Below are positions 12,001 to 22,174 of a stretch of 64,000 nt of DNA, in pieces. The DNA comes from Agapetus fuscipes. Taxonomy: Eukaryota; Arthropoda; Insecta; Trichoptera; Glossosomatidae. The notes under the pieces are model-generated. The model was given only the letters and a program-made list of their open reading frames with translations, did not search any database and had not been told where the DNA came from. Every line of letters starts with the position of its first letter. Position 1 is the first letter of the stretch. A program made the position numbers and the translations under genes. The DNA is taken from assembly GCA_951799405.1 (NCBI GenBank), contig OX637339.1:12958001-13022000 (forward strand). The letters are read 5' to 3'.

Positions 12001-14388
12001 TCTGACACTCTAAATCTGTTGGGGAGTAAATGGAAGGGCTATGTGGAGGAAGGCACATGGTCTGTTCAGGTATTGTTGTATCTATATTTGATTTGTTTAA
12101 GGTTTTTTTGGAGATCTTTATTTACAGGCTCATTCCATCTTGTCGCCCTTCTCTGAAACAGGGGTGACAAGTGAATCATTTTTTTACATTAGCATTTGCC
12201 CTAATGTAGCATCAATGTTGATAAATTTTTGCCTTAGTAGGCAACTTCAAGAGCAGGGACAATGCGGTCGGAACATTTTTGAATGTGTAACTTTTTCTCG
12301 GCGAATAAACGACAGTCTTGTATGAGACTGCTGGCCTTAACAACTAATAACAAAATATTTGTATACATTTTTGCTAGCAACCCGTCCTCGTGACGACACC
12401 ATTTTGTTTCTGCCAATTCACGTGCAGACCTCATTGTAACATAATTATTTTTTTTAAAAGTAAAACAAAAACTTCCATTTTTGCACACTTTTGAGGAATC
12501 AAAATTTGATAGCATTCTGTGGGATCTCAAAATAAAAGTAAAAACTTTTTAAGGATAAAATAAAAACAGCTTTGTTTTCGATTACCTGAGTATATACATT
12601 TTATACCACAACCGGTTTTGCAAACATCCATTTGCATCGTCAGGTGGTTAAATGAATACTTTTTAATTTAACCACGTATTAATTTAACCACCGTATATAA
12701 CCACCGTAACTTACGTATTAATTTAACCATCTGACAATGCAAATGGATGTTTGCGAAACCGGTTGTGGTGTAAAATATATATACTCAAGTAATCGAAAAC
12801 AAAGCTGTTTTTATTTTATCCTAACTGATGAACGATTACAAAGTTAATGCCTCTACAATCAATAAAATCTTTTTGCTTTACCATTTTATCCTTTATAGAA
12901 ATTTTGTGAACTTTCTCTTCTCCTATTGCCAGGTTGACAGTTTCTGGACGACGCCCCACGAGTTCCACAAGATGAAGGAGGTGGACAGGGATCTGTACCA
13001 GGCGCTGAGCCAGGCCACCATGATCTTCTTCAAGGGGGACCTCAACTACAGGAAGCTCATGGCGGAGGTCAACTGGCCGCCCACCACTCCGTTTGAAACT
13101 GCTTTACAAGGTTTACTAAAACTTCTATAATCTATTATATAAAATCAAACGGGTGTATGTATGTATGTTTGCCCTGTATGGACTCCTAAACTACTGAACT
13201 TACATGAGAAATTCTTTACATACCAACTTAGTCTTCTGTATAAAAAAAGTGTTCAAGTTTTGTGACTATATCCTGTATAATGGACTCTAAACAAATTTGA
13301 AGACAATTTATTTTTCATGGCGGGCATACATCAGACGTCTTTGTTACTAGCGTCCTTAGCCATTAATAACAAAATATTTTGTTGCCTTTTCCCTTGCAAT
13401 CCGGCTGTGTGGCCTCACAAATTTGTCTATGTCAATTGATGAGTTGTACATTTTGTTGTAGAATTTTTCCCAGGCCCCCTGGTGGCAGTGAGGACAGTCA
13501 AGGCTGACTTAATATCAGGGCTGCCTCCCGGGAAGATGGAGGAACTCAATGAAAAAGATGAAAAATGGATGGAAAAAGGAGATTATGGGTAAACCAAACT
13601 AATATTATTGTCTTATTCTTATGATTGTTTAGTACGTAAGATAATACTTAGTTTTCTTATGATTAGTAGATAATGATATAAATAAAGTAGAAATAAAAAT
13701 ACAACAATGTGCTTGAGTGAACTTGAGCTTTCTAGCAATATCTGAGGTCAAGCCAAATGGACCTTACTGGTAGAACAAATAAACCCATATAAAGAACGAC
13801 TTAGGATGATGACGTGGTAGTTGACAACAAATTGTAAAATACATTATTTAAATTAAAATCAAATCTTAAATGTTTTTTGTTGCGTAACTGAACCCTTAAA
13901 AAAATAATATTATTGTTATCGTAGATCAACCCAAATTTTAAATAATTTGAGTTGAATCTGTCATGAACGGATGCAGTGTCAAAAATATTCAAAATGTTTT
14001 TTTGGGGACAAAAATCAATCTGAAAAAGCAGTAATGTATGTCCATCTATCTTTTCATCTTATAGGAGATCTTCCACTTGGACAATGACCTATTGTTTTCT
14101 CATTAGCTGCTATGTGTGCGAGACTTTCATGGCTCATTTTGAAGAAGTGGTCTCTCTAAAATCGCCTTTTTGATCTGCCTCATCATCTCCATATGTCTTC
14201 TATTTCACAGGCTTTTCGTATTTGGTCATTGTGGATGCGATCGTGGAATGTTCTACCTGTGATCATTCTAAGAATTTTCATTTGGAATTGTTTTTGGTTT
14301 GTAAATTTTAAATGGTTTTGTTGTTCTATATTTCAGAGTGATCCAATACTGCTCAAAGAAAATCATCCTAGAACACATGGCATCATGA
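3075..14388 (+). CDS. ARMT1: Damage-control phosphatase ARMT1-like (DUF89), nine exons
   Basis: Exons: 3075-3169, 3711-3816, 7459-7679, 9246-9396, 10747-10930, 11771-12069, 12933-13110, 13462-13588, 14337-14388. All introns are GT-AG and phases match at every junction, giving 470 codons (human ARMT1 is about 440). The ATG at 3075 is the first in its frame, followed by MFGEAKVRS. Family marks: the N-terminal helical part (RSFAYFTVKERLPIIV), the WLFTECYVYTRI block, the Asp-Asn metal pair at D257-N258 (VCDNAGYELF), a further acidic ligand in WFVSDV (D295), and the subfamily III RTxK motif as RTVK at 422-425. Known members are metal-dependent phosphatases acting on phosphorylated damaged metabolites; human ARMT1 was also reported as a carboxyl methyltransferase, which is debated. 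The protein ends soon after GDYGVIQYCSK. A possible ATTAAA polyadenylation signal is at about 14588. Exons are GC-rich against AT-rich introns. Confidence 0.93.
4316..5861 (+). pseudogene. Jockey-clade LINE, 5'-truncated, with poly(A) tail
   Basis: Conserved reverse transcriptase blocks are readable in order: NYRPIAI (about 4410), QYGFRRNRSS (4520), LDISKAFDRVWH (4625), GVPQGSVLSP (4795) and the catalytic YADD (4879-4890). After a stop at 4921 another frame carries the C-terminal region (LLGVSLSS, YRARRFF, LYKSQIRPIIEYGSHLWCG). There is also an in-frame stop in the VHPIP block near 4384. A run of about 19 A at 5842-5860 is the tail. It is inserted in the MITE at 4152-6135 and is dead. Confidence 0.88.
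5911..6000. repeat. AT-rich hairpin
   Basis: Arms 5911-5952 and 5967-6000 are inverted copies of ttttataaataattataaaa followed by aacacagagttt; the left arm has an extra 10-bp duplication (aattataaaa). It sits between the Jockey poly(A) tail and the resumed MITE and is absent from the uninterrupted MITE copy, so it arrived with or after the LINE. Confidence 0.65.
6136..7150. other. Intron 2 of the ARMT1-like gene, unassigned part
   Basis: AT-rich intron without supported coding sequence. I see no repeat boundary that I can define. Confidence 0.4.
7152..7395 (+). repeat. Family S repeat, near full length
   Basis: Runs from ttggtatgaggctgaccacc to gcaacttagattagat, just upstream of exon 3 of the ARMT1-like gene. 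Family S is described at 29028. Confidence 0.75.
7755..7972. mobile_element. hAT-like MITE
   Basis: Starts CAGGGGCGTGCAT and ends ATGCACGCGCCTG, near-perfect inverted ends. Flanks TCTCCTTG (7747-7754) and CCTCCTTG (7973-7980) form an 8-bp target duplication with one mismatch. An 8-bp duplication with CAGGGG-type ends is the hAT pattern. A 222-bp sister is at 21025-21246 and a decayed one at 56405-56790. Confidence 0.8.
8177..8304 (+). repeat. 64-bp tandem duplication at a LINE insertion edge
   Basis: cacccatactgtgaaaaatg and the following 44 bases occur twice, at 8177 and 8241. The unit includes family S sequence, the 12-bp target site gacacatgatgc and the first bases of the RTE element, so it arose after the insertion. 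Confidence 0.85.
8294..8757 (+). pseudogene. RTE-clade LINE, 3' end
   Basis: An open frame to the stop at 8740-8742 encodes the C-terminal part of an RTE-type reverse transcriptase (LVRSLVHSIFLYAAETWT, WCWRRMLRIPWTARRTNESI, RGRGRSPTRWTDQVK). It ends in a gaagaagaag tail. The 12-bp duplication gacacatgatgc (8282-8293 and 8758-8769) brackets it. It is 5' truncated and inserted inside a family S copy whose end resumes at 8770-8835. Confidence 0.87.
9045..9215 (+). pseudogene. RTE-clade LINE 3' tail fragment
   Basis: Contains tggatgggaggatgacgtga and related sequence typical of the last codons and 3' UTR of RTE elements, ending gaagaagaataagaag. It lies just before exon 4 of the ARMT1-like gene. 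Confidence 0.6.
9570..9982 (+). pseudogene. Jockey LINE 3' tail, second copy
   Basis: Decayed match to the 3' part of the element at 4316-5861: cattcatccctttgcagtc is shared (9630 and 5551), as is the ggattcttaaa end with the A tail reduced. Several indels. Confidence 0.75.
9991..10235 (+). mobile_element. tRNA-derived SINE
   Basis: The head has a clear Pol III A box (tagctcagttgg, 10000-10011) and B box (ggtttgaatccc, about 10042-10053), as in a tRNA, followed by an unrelated body and an aaaaataaataa end. It lies in intron 4 of the ARMT1-like gene. Confidence 0.8.
10335..10430 (+). pseudogene. RTE-clade LINE fragment
   Basis: gcagactgtcgtgcagtagg and ggactggaggaggaaggcag correspond to the [11 protein letters not shown] and WGWRRK blocks seen better preserved at 36780-36850. 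About 100 bases only. Confidence 0.6.
10488..10640. repeat. Inverted-repeat element carrying hammerhead-like copy A2
   Basis: Arms 10488-10530 (atattagacgaaccgttata, agaacttacattatt) and 10597-10640 are inverted copies around a spacer of about 66 bp. The same outer sequence flanks the larger hairpin at 57461-57874, so this is a second member of that family. Confidence 0.75.
10522..10565 (-). ncRNA. Degraded hammerhead-like motif (family A, copy 2)
   Basis: Minus strand: CUGAAGA, extra C, helix II (AUUAGC with GCUAAC, first pair A/C lost), GAAAUGUU. Relative to the 57.7-kb copies helix II changes on both sides (C-G to U-A, G-U to A-U), that is, it covaries, and the loop UACGUC is kept. Helix I is mostly lost. 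Confidence 0.5.
11166..11300 (-). pseudogene. RTE-clade reverse transcriptase fragment (YVDD box)
   Basis: Minus-strand residues VIFYVDDAALVAEWEDNLQR and the following SISVDKTKT match the catalytic YxDD block and the next block of RTE reverse transcriptases (normally ADDAVLIAE). Only about 45 residues remain. A fragment of family B (ggcaacagatcccggaaaac) lies next to it at 11437-11456. Confidence 0.75.
12135..12200 (-). repeat. Family S fragment
   Basis: cttctctgaaacaggggtga and flanks are the central part of family S on the minus strand, shortly after exon 6 of the ARMT1-like gene. Confidence 0.6.
12605..12648 (-). ncRNA. Hammerhead-like ribozyme motif, family C left arm
   Basis: Minus strand: ACCAC, CUGACGA, extra U, helix II (GCAAAU with GUUUGC), AAAACCGGUU, GUGGU. 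Helix I is ACCAC with GUGGU (5 of 5), helix III is ACC with GGU with no loop, and the cleavage triplet is GUU. The base at core position G12 is A here, so this arm is probably inactive. Confidence 0.65.
12726..12769 (+). ncRNA. Hammerhead-like ribozyme motif, family C right arm
   Basis: Plus strand: ACCAU, CUGACAA, extra U, helix II, GAAACCGGUU, GUGGU. G12 is present here, but core position G8 is A. The two arms therefore carry different single core changes; a consensus of both would have the full CUGANGA and GAAA. Confidence 0.65.
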
Positions 14389-17300
14389 CGCGGTGAAGGA
14401 CTCAACTAGTTAACAAATTTTACTATCGAATCTTCAAACCGATGTGTGTCAGGCATCCTATCAAATTGGTTGTTGTAATTATTATTTTTATACTTGAAAT
14501 ATTTTTTATTAATTGCCTATTGAATATGTTTAATTAATAATATAATTGAATGCTTGATTTAAATAAGGCTCTAATTATTAAAAACATATTAAATTTTAAC
14601 CAAAGAAAGCAGTTTGGTTCTATATGCCAAAGCAAATACCTACATAATTAAATACGGCCCTAAAAATCTTTTTACCTAAATTTGTAGTTTGTATGTGTTA
14701 ACACAGTGAAAAATTATTGTTATTAGAAGCATATTTTTTTTATAAAACTGTTTTTTATAAAAAATCTTTTTACCTATTTAAAACTGGTTTAACCACTGCA
14801 AGCTGTAATAGGGTAATTGCAGTGGTGGGGAAAACGGTTTAAAATACTATGGTTGTGTAGAGTACATTTCAAGGATCACAACCATATATTTTTTATATAG
14901 TAAAAATAAAGATATCATTGATGATTTTCAAAAATAAAATGTCGAGAATTTGAATACCGCCAAAACGCAGTGGGGCCGAAGAAACACGATGTGACATAAA
15001 AATTACGTAGATGGATCCATCGGTCTTAGAAAACCTAACTGTACACTCCATACATTGTGAGATCCATTGACGTCACATCCGCCTAAATAAAAAAATGAGC
15101 TGTTTTAGCGGAAATCGAAAATGGGCGAATTTTACCGAGCTGTAGTTTAAAAACTAAGCCAGATATTTTTTTTTTTAAAACGCAGATGCATTTTTTAAAA
15201 GGTAGTCTGTCATTTTATGAAATAAAAAAATACATAAAATTACCCTATTTTTAACTTAAAAAATGCACTCAATACCTTGCACGGTAAACAACTGTTGGTA
15301 CCAAACTGTATGGTGGAGATGAAAGCATGGTGCGAACTACGGTTAAAAGTTACTACACTTGCTTTAAAGTATTTCTAACCTGCTTACATAAGATGTTTTC
15401 CTCTTTTACTTTACCCCCATAATCTATAAGATTATAGACTCAATTTGACGACTACAATACTTAGTGCCTTTTTTTAATCAACCATTCAAATATGCGCCAG
15501 TGTACATTTCTAAAAATCAAGCTAACACGTTGATTGAAAAAAAAACTTTCAATTAAACGTTAATAAATTGTATGGCCAAGAGTGGCATGGCAAAGTCGCT
15601 AATCTCTACTAGCGTATTTGAAATTAAATATTGGTTTGATTGCCGTCGGGTCTCTAAACCATAACTTTGACCCTAGTTCAACAGATGTCTTCGGAAAATT
15701 ATTCATTAAAATAAAATAAAACGTTTTATTTCTTTCCTATATGGAACCAAAATGAACCTGAGGATTAATTTGGTTTTCTATAGTTAGTTATCATTTTTAG
15801 ATCGCTTGTGTTTTGTTTTTAGAAAAGTAACTTGTTGATTTATTCTTTGTTGACTTAAGATTTTTTTTATTGGTCCTGGTTTTCCTGTCATATCCTCAAG
15901 TGTAGATACAAGTTTCCACCGCACATACCTTACTCATTAGTCATTTCACTGTCAGTCATAGTCCATGCTTCACTTCCATACATTAATGGTGGGCATAATG
16001 TAAATAGTATGCAGTGTTAACTTGATGCTTAGAAATGTTATAAAACTTGCCTTATGGAAAAAAATATGCATAATTCTTTTGTTATTTATTCTTTTAACAT
16101 TTTTTTTTATTTTAATGAAAATAAAAGGGAAAAAATACATTTTTAATTATTTTTGTTTTTTTATTGCAGGAGCTAAAGGTCTTTGATTGTCTCTCGACTC
16201 TGTGTCATAGACAAATCAAAGTCTTTTGATCACATTCTGCTTATTATACCAGTACCCCAAGTATATATTTTTTTTAAATATTGCCTAAAATGTGTAAAAA
16301 AAAAGTGGATAAAACTAAGGGCCTCTTCAGCCTCAATCAGACAAAAATCAAAATTAAGTGTGATTTCTCCCAACAAATCAAAAAAACGTAAATCAGCTGA
16401 TATATATCATATTTCCTGTTCAACTCCATCATATTTTTACCCACTTGCGAGAAATATTTAACCGAGGTCCTTATCAGAATTAAGCAATCAAATTTGATAA
16501 GTCAATCAAATATTGATTGGAGGTTTGTGCAACAGGCCCTTAATTACTCATGTGTGGTGCTGTTGTACATTCTGTATATTTTTCTATTGGTGGGATCGAG
16601 GGGTGCTCAGGAGTGTTGGCAGGACCTCAAGGAACCAAAAAAATGTACTTTCTTATTTATTTTAGACACTAAAGTAATGAAAAATATTTGCATTGTATAA
16701 TACAAAAAGGATTGTATAATAAGGTGGGCCACTGATGTATAAGAAAAAATAAATTACGCTGCATTTTAATTTAAGAGTGAAATTATGTTGCTAAATGACG
16801 TTATTTTATTGTACAGAAAGTTTCATTACAATCAAACAAAACCTTTTGTCTCCAAATCGACATTGAAATAATTAAAAATTGAAAAAAAAACACAAAAAAA
16901 TATTTTGACATACTGACATGATACCAGATTTCTGAATTTTATTTCTTATGTAAAACAAATGTTTAAGGTGTAAAATAACACATTTGAGAGAAAAAAGTAG
17001 ATTACAGACTTAAACAGAAAGCAAAATTTTATAATTAATAATGTACAAAATCCGTTTTTTTTTTTGAAATTTGGCCTAGCAATACGAGACGCTATTTTTG
17101 GTTCAATATTTATTTTCTATTGTTGTTTTAAAAAAAAAAGTTACAGAGACTTTTGTGCTGTTTTTCAAAGACATTTTGCAATACCATAGTAAGTTGCAAC
17201 TTTAAGTGTAATTCATGGAACTTGAGAGAGTCAATTTTCCCACCTTGCATGATAAGGGTTTTTAGAATCTGACGTATATCTGCGAGTAGTTCTCTTAGGT

Positions 17301-18984
17301 GTTTGTGAAGATTCATAACTTCGCTATCAATAAGTTTTCTGAATGAGCAAAGCAACAATTTCTTCACTTGGAGGATTCAATTATCATTTTAGGTCCTCCT
17401 GATGAATATTTTTATTTTAAATAAACTTTGATAAGTCTCGAAAACGATCTTTGCAATAGAATGACACTTACAAATATCATAAATATAACTGAACATAGTT
17501 AAAATGAAAAGTGATCATTATTTTTGAGTATATGTATCTTAAGAATGTTACTACAGAAATTTTAATTAAAAAGAAGACATATTCTTGTAAATCAAGCTAG
17601 AACGTATGCTTTAACAACATAATTTGCCAAATTAATAAGTTTTTTAAGGGAACCCAGGCTCTATTGCTCCCGTAATCCACCGTGTATGGGATTGTTTTCC
17701 TAAAGTTTTGTTGGTTAAATTTTTAGAAACTCTCTACTTTTTCTAATACCAGCTTGCATAGATATAATTGATCTATACTTAAATCTTTCGCGAATAAATC
17801 ATATGGGTATAAAGAGATTTTTTGAAAACTAACTGAATGTTTCACACTTGATATCATGCAGAACTTCTGAAGATATGAGTGCTGCCACTTTTCCCAAAAC
17901 TCAATACCTGTAGAAAGTTTTTGCCAATGTAGAAACATTGATGGTACCAGTAAGCCTCTTTTGAGAAGTTGACGATGCAGCTTTGGAAATTATTCTTGTG
18001 AGACTGGCTGTGGAGATATTTGAACAACTCAATGATGATGGTGTTTTATGTTATTTTAAGATTTCGGCGTGTTCTATTACCATCGATATCTTTTGGTTTG
18101 ATTAATCTGAGTTTTTCTACATAGATTATTTTTTAAATGATTTCTTAGTTACTTTATTACAACTATAACTGCATTTCCAATAATAATTTTCCCTGATGTT
18201 TGCTAGTCAGTTAGGAAGCTTCACTCTTGTGCGAACACTCCACAATCTCTATGAAAGGCGCATTGATTTATTTTGTTACATTTACAGGACAAAATGTTAA
18301 CTAGCACATTATTCATCATCTTTATCATAAGCTTAACAGCCCTGGGTGGGGCTTTTTTAAACCAATATCAGTTGTTTTTGGAAATTTTGGGTGTTTTTTG
18401 TGATTGTCAAACCATTTTTTGTCCAGTTGTGCAGTTACGTTACTGCTATAAAAGATACATGTAATGACACTACAAATTTTAACAGTCACAGGACATTGAA
18501 ATCAATTTCGTATTCAATTAATAGTGATAACGCGCGGTCACAAATTCTTTACAAAATGGTGAAATTCGACGCTCTCTCCACCCCTCCTACTGCTTATTTA
18601 GTGACAAAATAACTTATTTATTTGTATTATTTATGCGCATTACTATATTTTATGCACAAAAATGTAAAAATTACCGTAAAATCTCAAGTCGTTCTTATAT
18701 TATTAGCCCTCATGAAAAATGATATAAATGGCATTTTTTCGAAACTTTGAGGCCGATTTGGAGACAGATGATTATAAGTTTTATGGAATTTTATTTTACA
18801 CACTTAATTTTAACTTCTTTTGGCACCATATTTTCACTATTAGATGCGGTTTATGCAAAAAAAAAAATAATCAGCCCTCCTTATTGTATAATAAACTGAG
18901 GCAAAAGTGAAAAAGTCAAGGAGGTGTAAAAAAAGTCCTGCTTTATGCATTTTCATCTGAGATTATCATTACTGAAGATGGCAG
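14389..18984. other. Intergenic region, 3' of the ARMT1-like gene
   Basis: AT-rich, no gene supported. A minus-strand RTE scrap (about 15885-15990) reads MYGSEAWTMT. Minus-strand open stretches at 17128-17367 and 17723-17938, with a run reading RLTGTINVSTLAKTFYRY between stops near 17960, look like remains of one coding element that I do not recognise. Confidence 0.4.
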
Positions 18985-19290
18985 CTGAAAAATGAAGTAG
19001 ATCATCATCATCATTGGCATGCCAACCCGGGGAAGATCTTGGTCTCCTTGATAAACCGCAGCCATTGCTGCCTGTCCAAAGCCTTTCTTTTCCAATCCTG
19101 TATTCCTACAGCATGGCAATTGGCAGTCAGTCACCACTCCGTGCTGCAATCATAATCTGGGTCTTCCCAATGTGCTTTGTCTTCTTAGATCCATCATTAA
19201 AACAATCTTTTCCAGGCTGCGACTGTCTATTCGCTGGATGTGAACCAACCATGCAGTCTGCTGACTTATGAATCGGATCGCATCAACATT
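18985..19290 (-). pseudogene. RTE-clade LINE 3' tail fragment
   Basis: Minus-strand match to the 3' end seen at 31005-31325 and 36640-36945 (the lead from the DWxxxR region to a gatgatgatgat tail, here atcatcatcatcatt at 18999-19013). Frames are broken. Confidence 0.65.
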
Positions 19291-20580
19291 CTGGCACAGG
19301 TTGTATAGTTTATGGGTTTAAATTATTTTCCACGATATGTTCCCGGCCTTTATTGGACCATAAATATAATGGAGATTTTTTTTACAAGGATATTGGGATG
19401 AAGAATGAGGTCTGCAAATTTGAAAATGATGAAAAAGAATTATGTTACATGGATAGGTTGCTACGGCAAAGGCTAATATTATTTTGTAATAGATTGCAAT
19501 GATCTCTAGTTACCTACAGAAGGATGCCAAGAAAAATCAAATTTTGAACATCCATACAAAAAGCATTCCAAAACCATGAGAAGACTTTTTAAAATATAAA
19601 TAATATTGTTCTAGAAGGACTTCTTCACAATCATATTGTATACTTCACGTTCTCACAAAAATATAAAAAAGTGCTAGGTAAGAGTTCAAACTTTTGACTT
19701 GGTTTTATTTTTTTAAATGGCAGCATTGAGGTGATGGAAGCATTGAAAATTTTGAAAATCGCGCTAAAGAGAGTAGCGCTGGTGGCGGAAGTTGAGTAAA
19801 TTAATGAAGTTCCTGTTATTTACAATTAAAAATACTAAGTTTTCTTCGTTTATATTTTTTAAATGTTTATTTCATTATTTTTTACATTAATAAGCTACAA
19901 AATTTGCTTTAAAAATAGCTGAACAGGGATAAAAATGTTTTAAGTTGTGGTTTTGACACGTTGTCTACCGGAAGTGGTAGTAGTTGACGCCATTGTGAGA
20001 AATTCGGAACGGAATGGTGGCGGCTTGTGCGTAGTGAATCATTGCTGACAACATTTTTCATCAAAAAATAATCTGAAAGACACTATGAGGGTGTCGTTTA
20101 TGCAACAAAATTAATTCTTCAGGTAAATTGTTCGGAGACATAAGATGTAGCAAGTAGAATCGAATCCCAAGAAGTGCCAGGCCCTTTTATGTAAGGCGCA
20201 TTACTATAAGATGGCGTCTTGTGTATAAGATTTTCAGTTTTTCGGCCGCCCAATGGACCCCCTTCATTCTGACATTTTGCTTTTAATTTTTGTAATGTTT
20301 TTCGTATTTTGACAGCTGGTTTGCTTTTGTTGGTAGTAAATAAACCGATGAATAGGTACCAATGTTAATCCGAGAAATTTAAAATGATTAGCCGATTTCC
20401 AATGTTTCAGAATGAATTGATATTTTCCCACAATTTTAATTTTAAAATGTAAGAAATATTAACCGCTTAATCAAAAAAGTAAACATTCCATGATTTTACT
20501 GATAAAAAAAACTATGATTCTTGTATACAACCTTCTGGCTTGTCTTGTACCTACCCTAGATAGATTCTGGACTTGGGTAA
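19291..20580. other. Intergenic region
   Basis: No coding sequence supported. The stretch around 19960-20040 (gacgccattgtgagaaattc) is less repetitive and somewhat GC-richer, and could hold the promoter or a 5' UTR exon of the zinc-finger gene, but nothing in the sequence proves it. Confidence 0.3.
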
Positions 20581-20584
20581 GTAT

Positions 20585-20805
20585 AGGTTTGGTGTGAGGC
20601 GGGCCACCCATACTAAAAAAATGATCTTATTTTTTACAATGCCACCCCTGTTTCACAGAAGGTCGCCAAGAGTTGCAGGGTTTATCTTGATTTCAGGTTT
20701 TGGCATTTCGTTTGCTAGTATTCATGCAGCATGTATAAGCATGAACTTACACATCAATTATGAATCTTGAATGTCAGTATACCCTTACAACTTAGATTAC
20801 GAAAT
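20585..20805 (+). repeat. Family S repeat, diverged
   Basis: ggtttggtgtgaggcgggcc to acaacttagatta, with the central cacccctgtttcacagaagg block. More diverged than most copies. Confidence 0.65.
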
Positions 20806-21024
20806 ACATACTACGCTACATATTTTATACCTGTGTGACTTAAAGCTTGATCTCCAAAGGTGTAGAATTTATTTATTTTCACATGCAGCCTTTCGACCAC
20901 CACGTTACCTTAAGTCTACTTCTACTTACTTAATTCTGCTAATATGCTTTGAAGGCTCAGGGCCTTCCGCACTGCAATCCTCCAGGACTCTCTGTCTTGT
21001 GCCACTTCCCTCCATGGTTCCCTC

Positions 21025-21246
21025 CAGGGGCGTGCATCCCATGCAGGCACATGCGCGCTAATAGGTGGGCAATACATGGTAAAAAACGCATTTAAGCTTG
21101 ATATAGAGATTTAAAATTCCAAATTTAAGTTCGATTTGAGCCATCATTAGAGCTTACGTCAATTCCAAATGAGTTATTTAAAAGGAATGGAAGAAAGTCT
21201 TTATTCTGAAATGTATGTATTTGCCTATACCCTATGCACGCGCCTG
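21025..21246. mobile_element. hAT-like MITE, second copy
   Basis: CAGGGGCGTGCAT to GCACGCGCCTG, sister of 7755-7972. Flanks GTTCCCTC (21017-21024) and GTCCCCTC (21247-21254) differ at one base, an 8-bp target duplication. It interrupts an older repeat whose tctgtcttgtgccacttccc part recurs at 25690. Confidence 0.8.
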
Positions 21247-21954
21247 GTCCCCTCACTCCCAGGAATTATGGTTGTCCTTGCAGCTGAAATCAGACATTTT
21301 AAATCTTCCCAAAGGAGGAGGTTCCCACTCCTTGTGTGTATATACATACATAGGTATAAATGGATGATTAATTTTATAAGCACTGTTTTTGTGTGTGGCA
21401 TACCTCAAGGGCCCTTTGAAATGATATTGAATAAATGATGGAATGGAATATATAAGAAGTTTATTTAGAAATACATAGTTTGGCAACTAAGCTGCACTTA
21501 GTTGCCAAACTTGTTACAGTATTGTCTCCAAAGGATTTACACGTGGCGAGTGGATTTTCACAGGTGAGGGGGCTGGTATCACTAACCACTTCAATGAGGT
21601 CCTCACACAAATTGAAGTAGGTAAAATTGTAACGTCACATGGCCAGGTTGCTAGGGTAAAGGCAAACAAATATTTTGTTACTGCTTGCAAAAAGACCTTA
21701 GTTCCACACAAGTTTGATGTTTATCTGCTAAGAAAAAAAATCCAAAATCAAATTTGTGCTGAATTCATTGAAGTAGGGTTTTCCCTTCTCATGCGGAAGG
21801 AGGTGTTTCTCATTTCTTGTGAAGTCTGCATAAACCTTGCGGGTTCATAAAGAAACTCTTAATAAAAGATGATAGTAGAGTAACCTTTGAATTTCGATAA
21901 AGTTTATGGATGGTCTAAAACACCTTACAAAATATTAATTTGGTCACCTTAGAA

Positions 21955-22154
21955 NNNNNNNNNNNNNNNNNNNNNNNNNNNNNNNNNNNNNNNNNNNNNN
22001 NNNNNNNNNNNNNNNNNNNNNNNNNNNNNNNNNNNNNNNNNNNNNNNNNNNNNNNNNNNNNNNNNNNNNNNNNNNNNNNNNNNNNNNNNNNNNNNNNNNN
22101 NNNNNNNNNNNNNNNNNNNNNNNNNNNNNNNNNNNNNNNNNNNNNNNNNNNNNN
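21955..22154. other. Assembly gap (200 N)
   Basis: Exactly 200 N, likely a scaffold gap of unknown true size. It lies 20 bases before the first visible exon of the zinc-finger gene and next to a tandem array, so the start codon and earlier exons of that gene may be missing here. Confidence 0.99.
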
Positions 22155-22174
22155 TTTGAATGTTATCCTTCCAG

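Larger units (their letters stand above)
12550..12870. mobile_element. Family C foldback element with two hammerhead-like motifs
   Basis: Arms of about 100 bp (12550-12650 and 12724-12822) are inverted, each starting with an aaaacagctttgttttcgat block, with an AT-rich spacer between. After the right arm comes a unique tail (gatgaacgattacaaagtta, to about 12870). The same tail follows the collapsed palindrome at 57316-57423, so it belongs to the element. It lies in intron 6 of the ARMT1-like gene. Confidence 0.75.

Noticed and set aside
17128..17938. Minus-strand open stretches as a host gene
   Set aside because: Frames change several times and no splice sites or known domain support a gene; probably remains of a mobile element.
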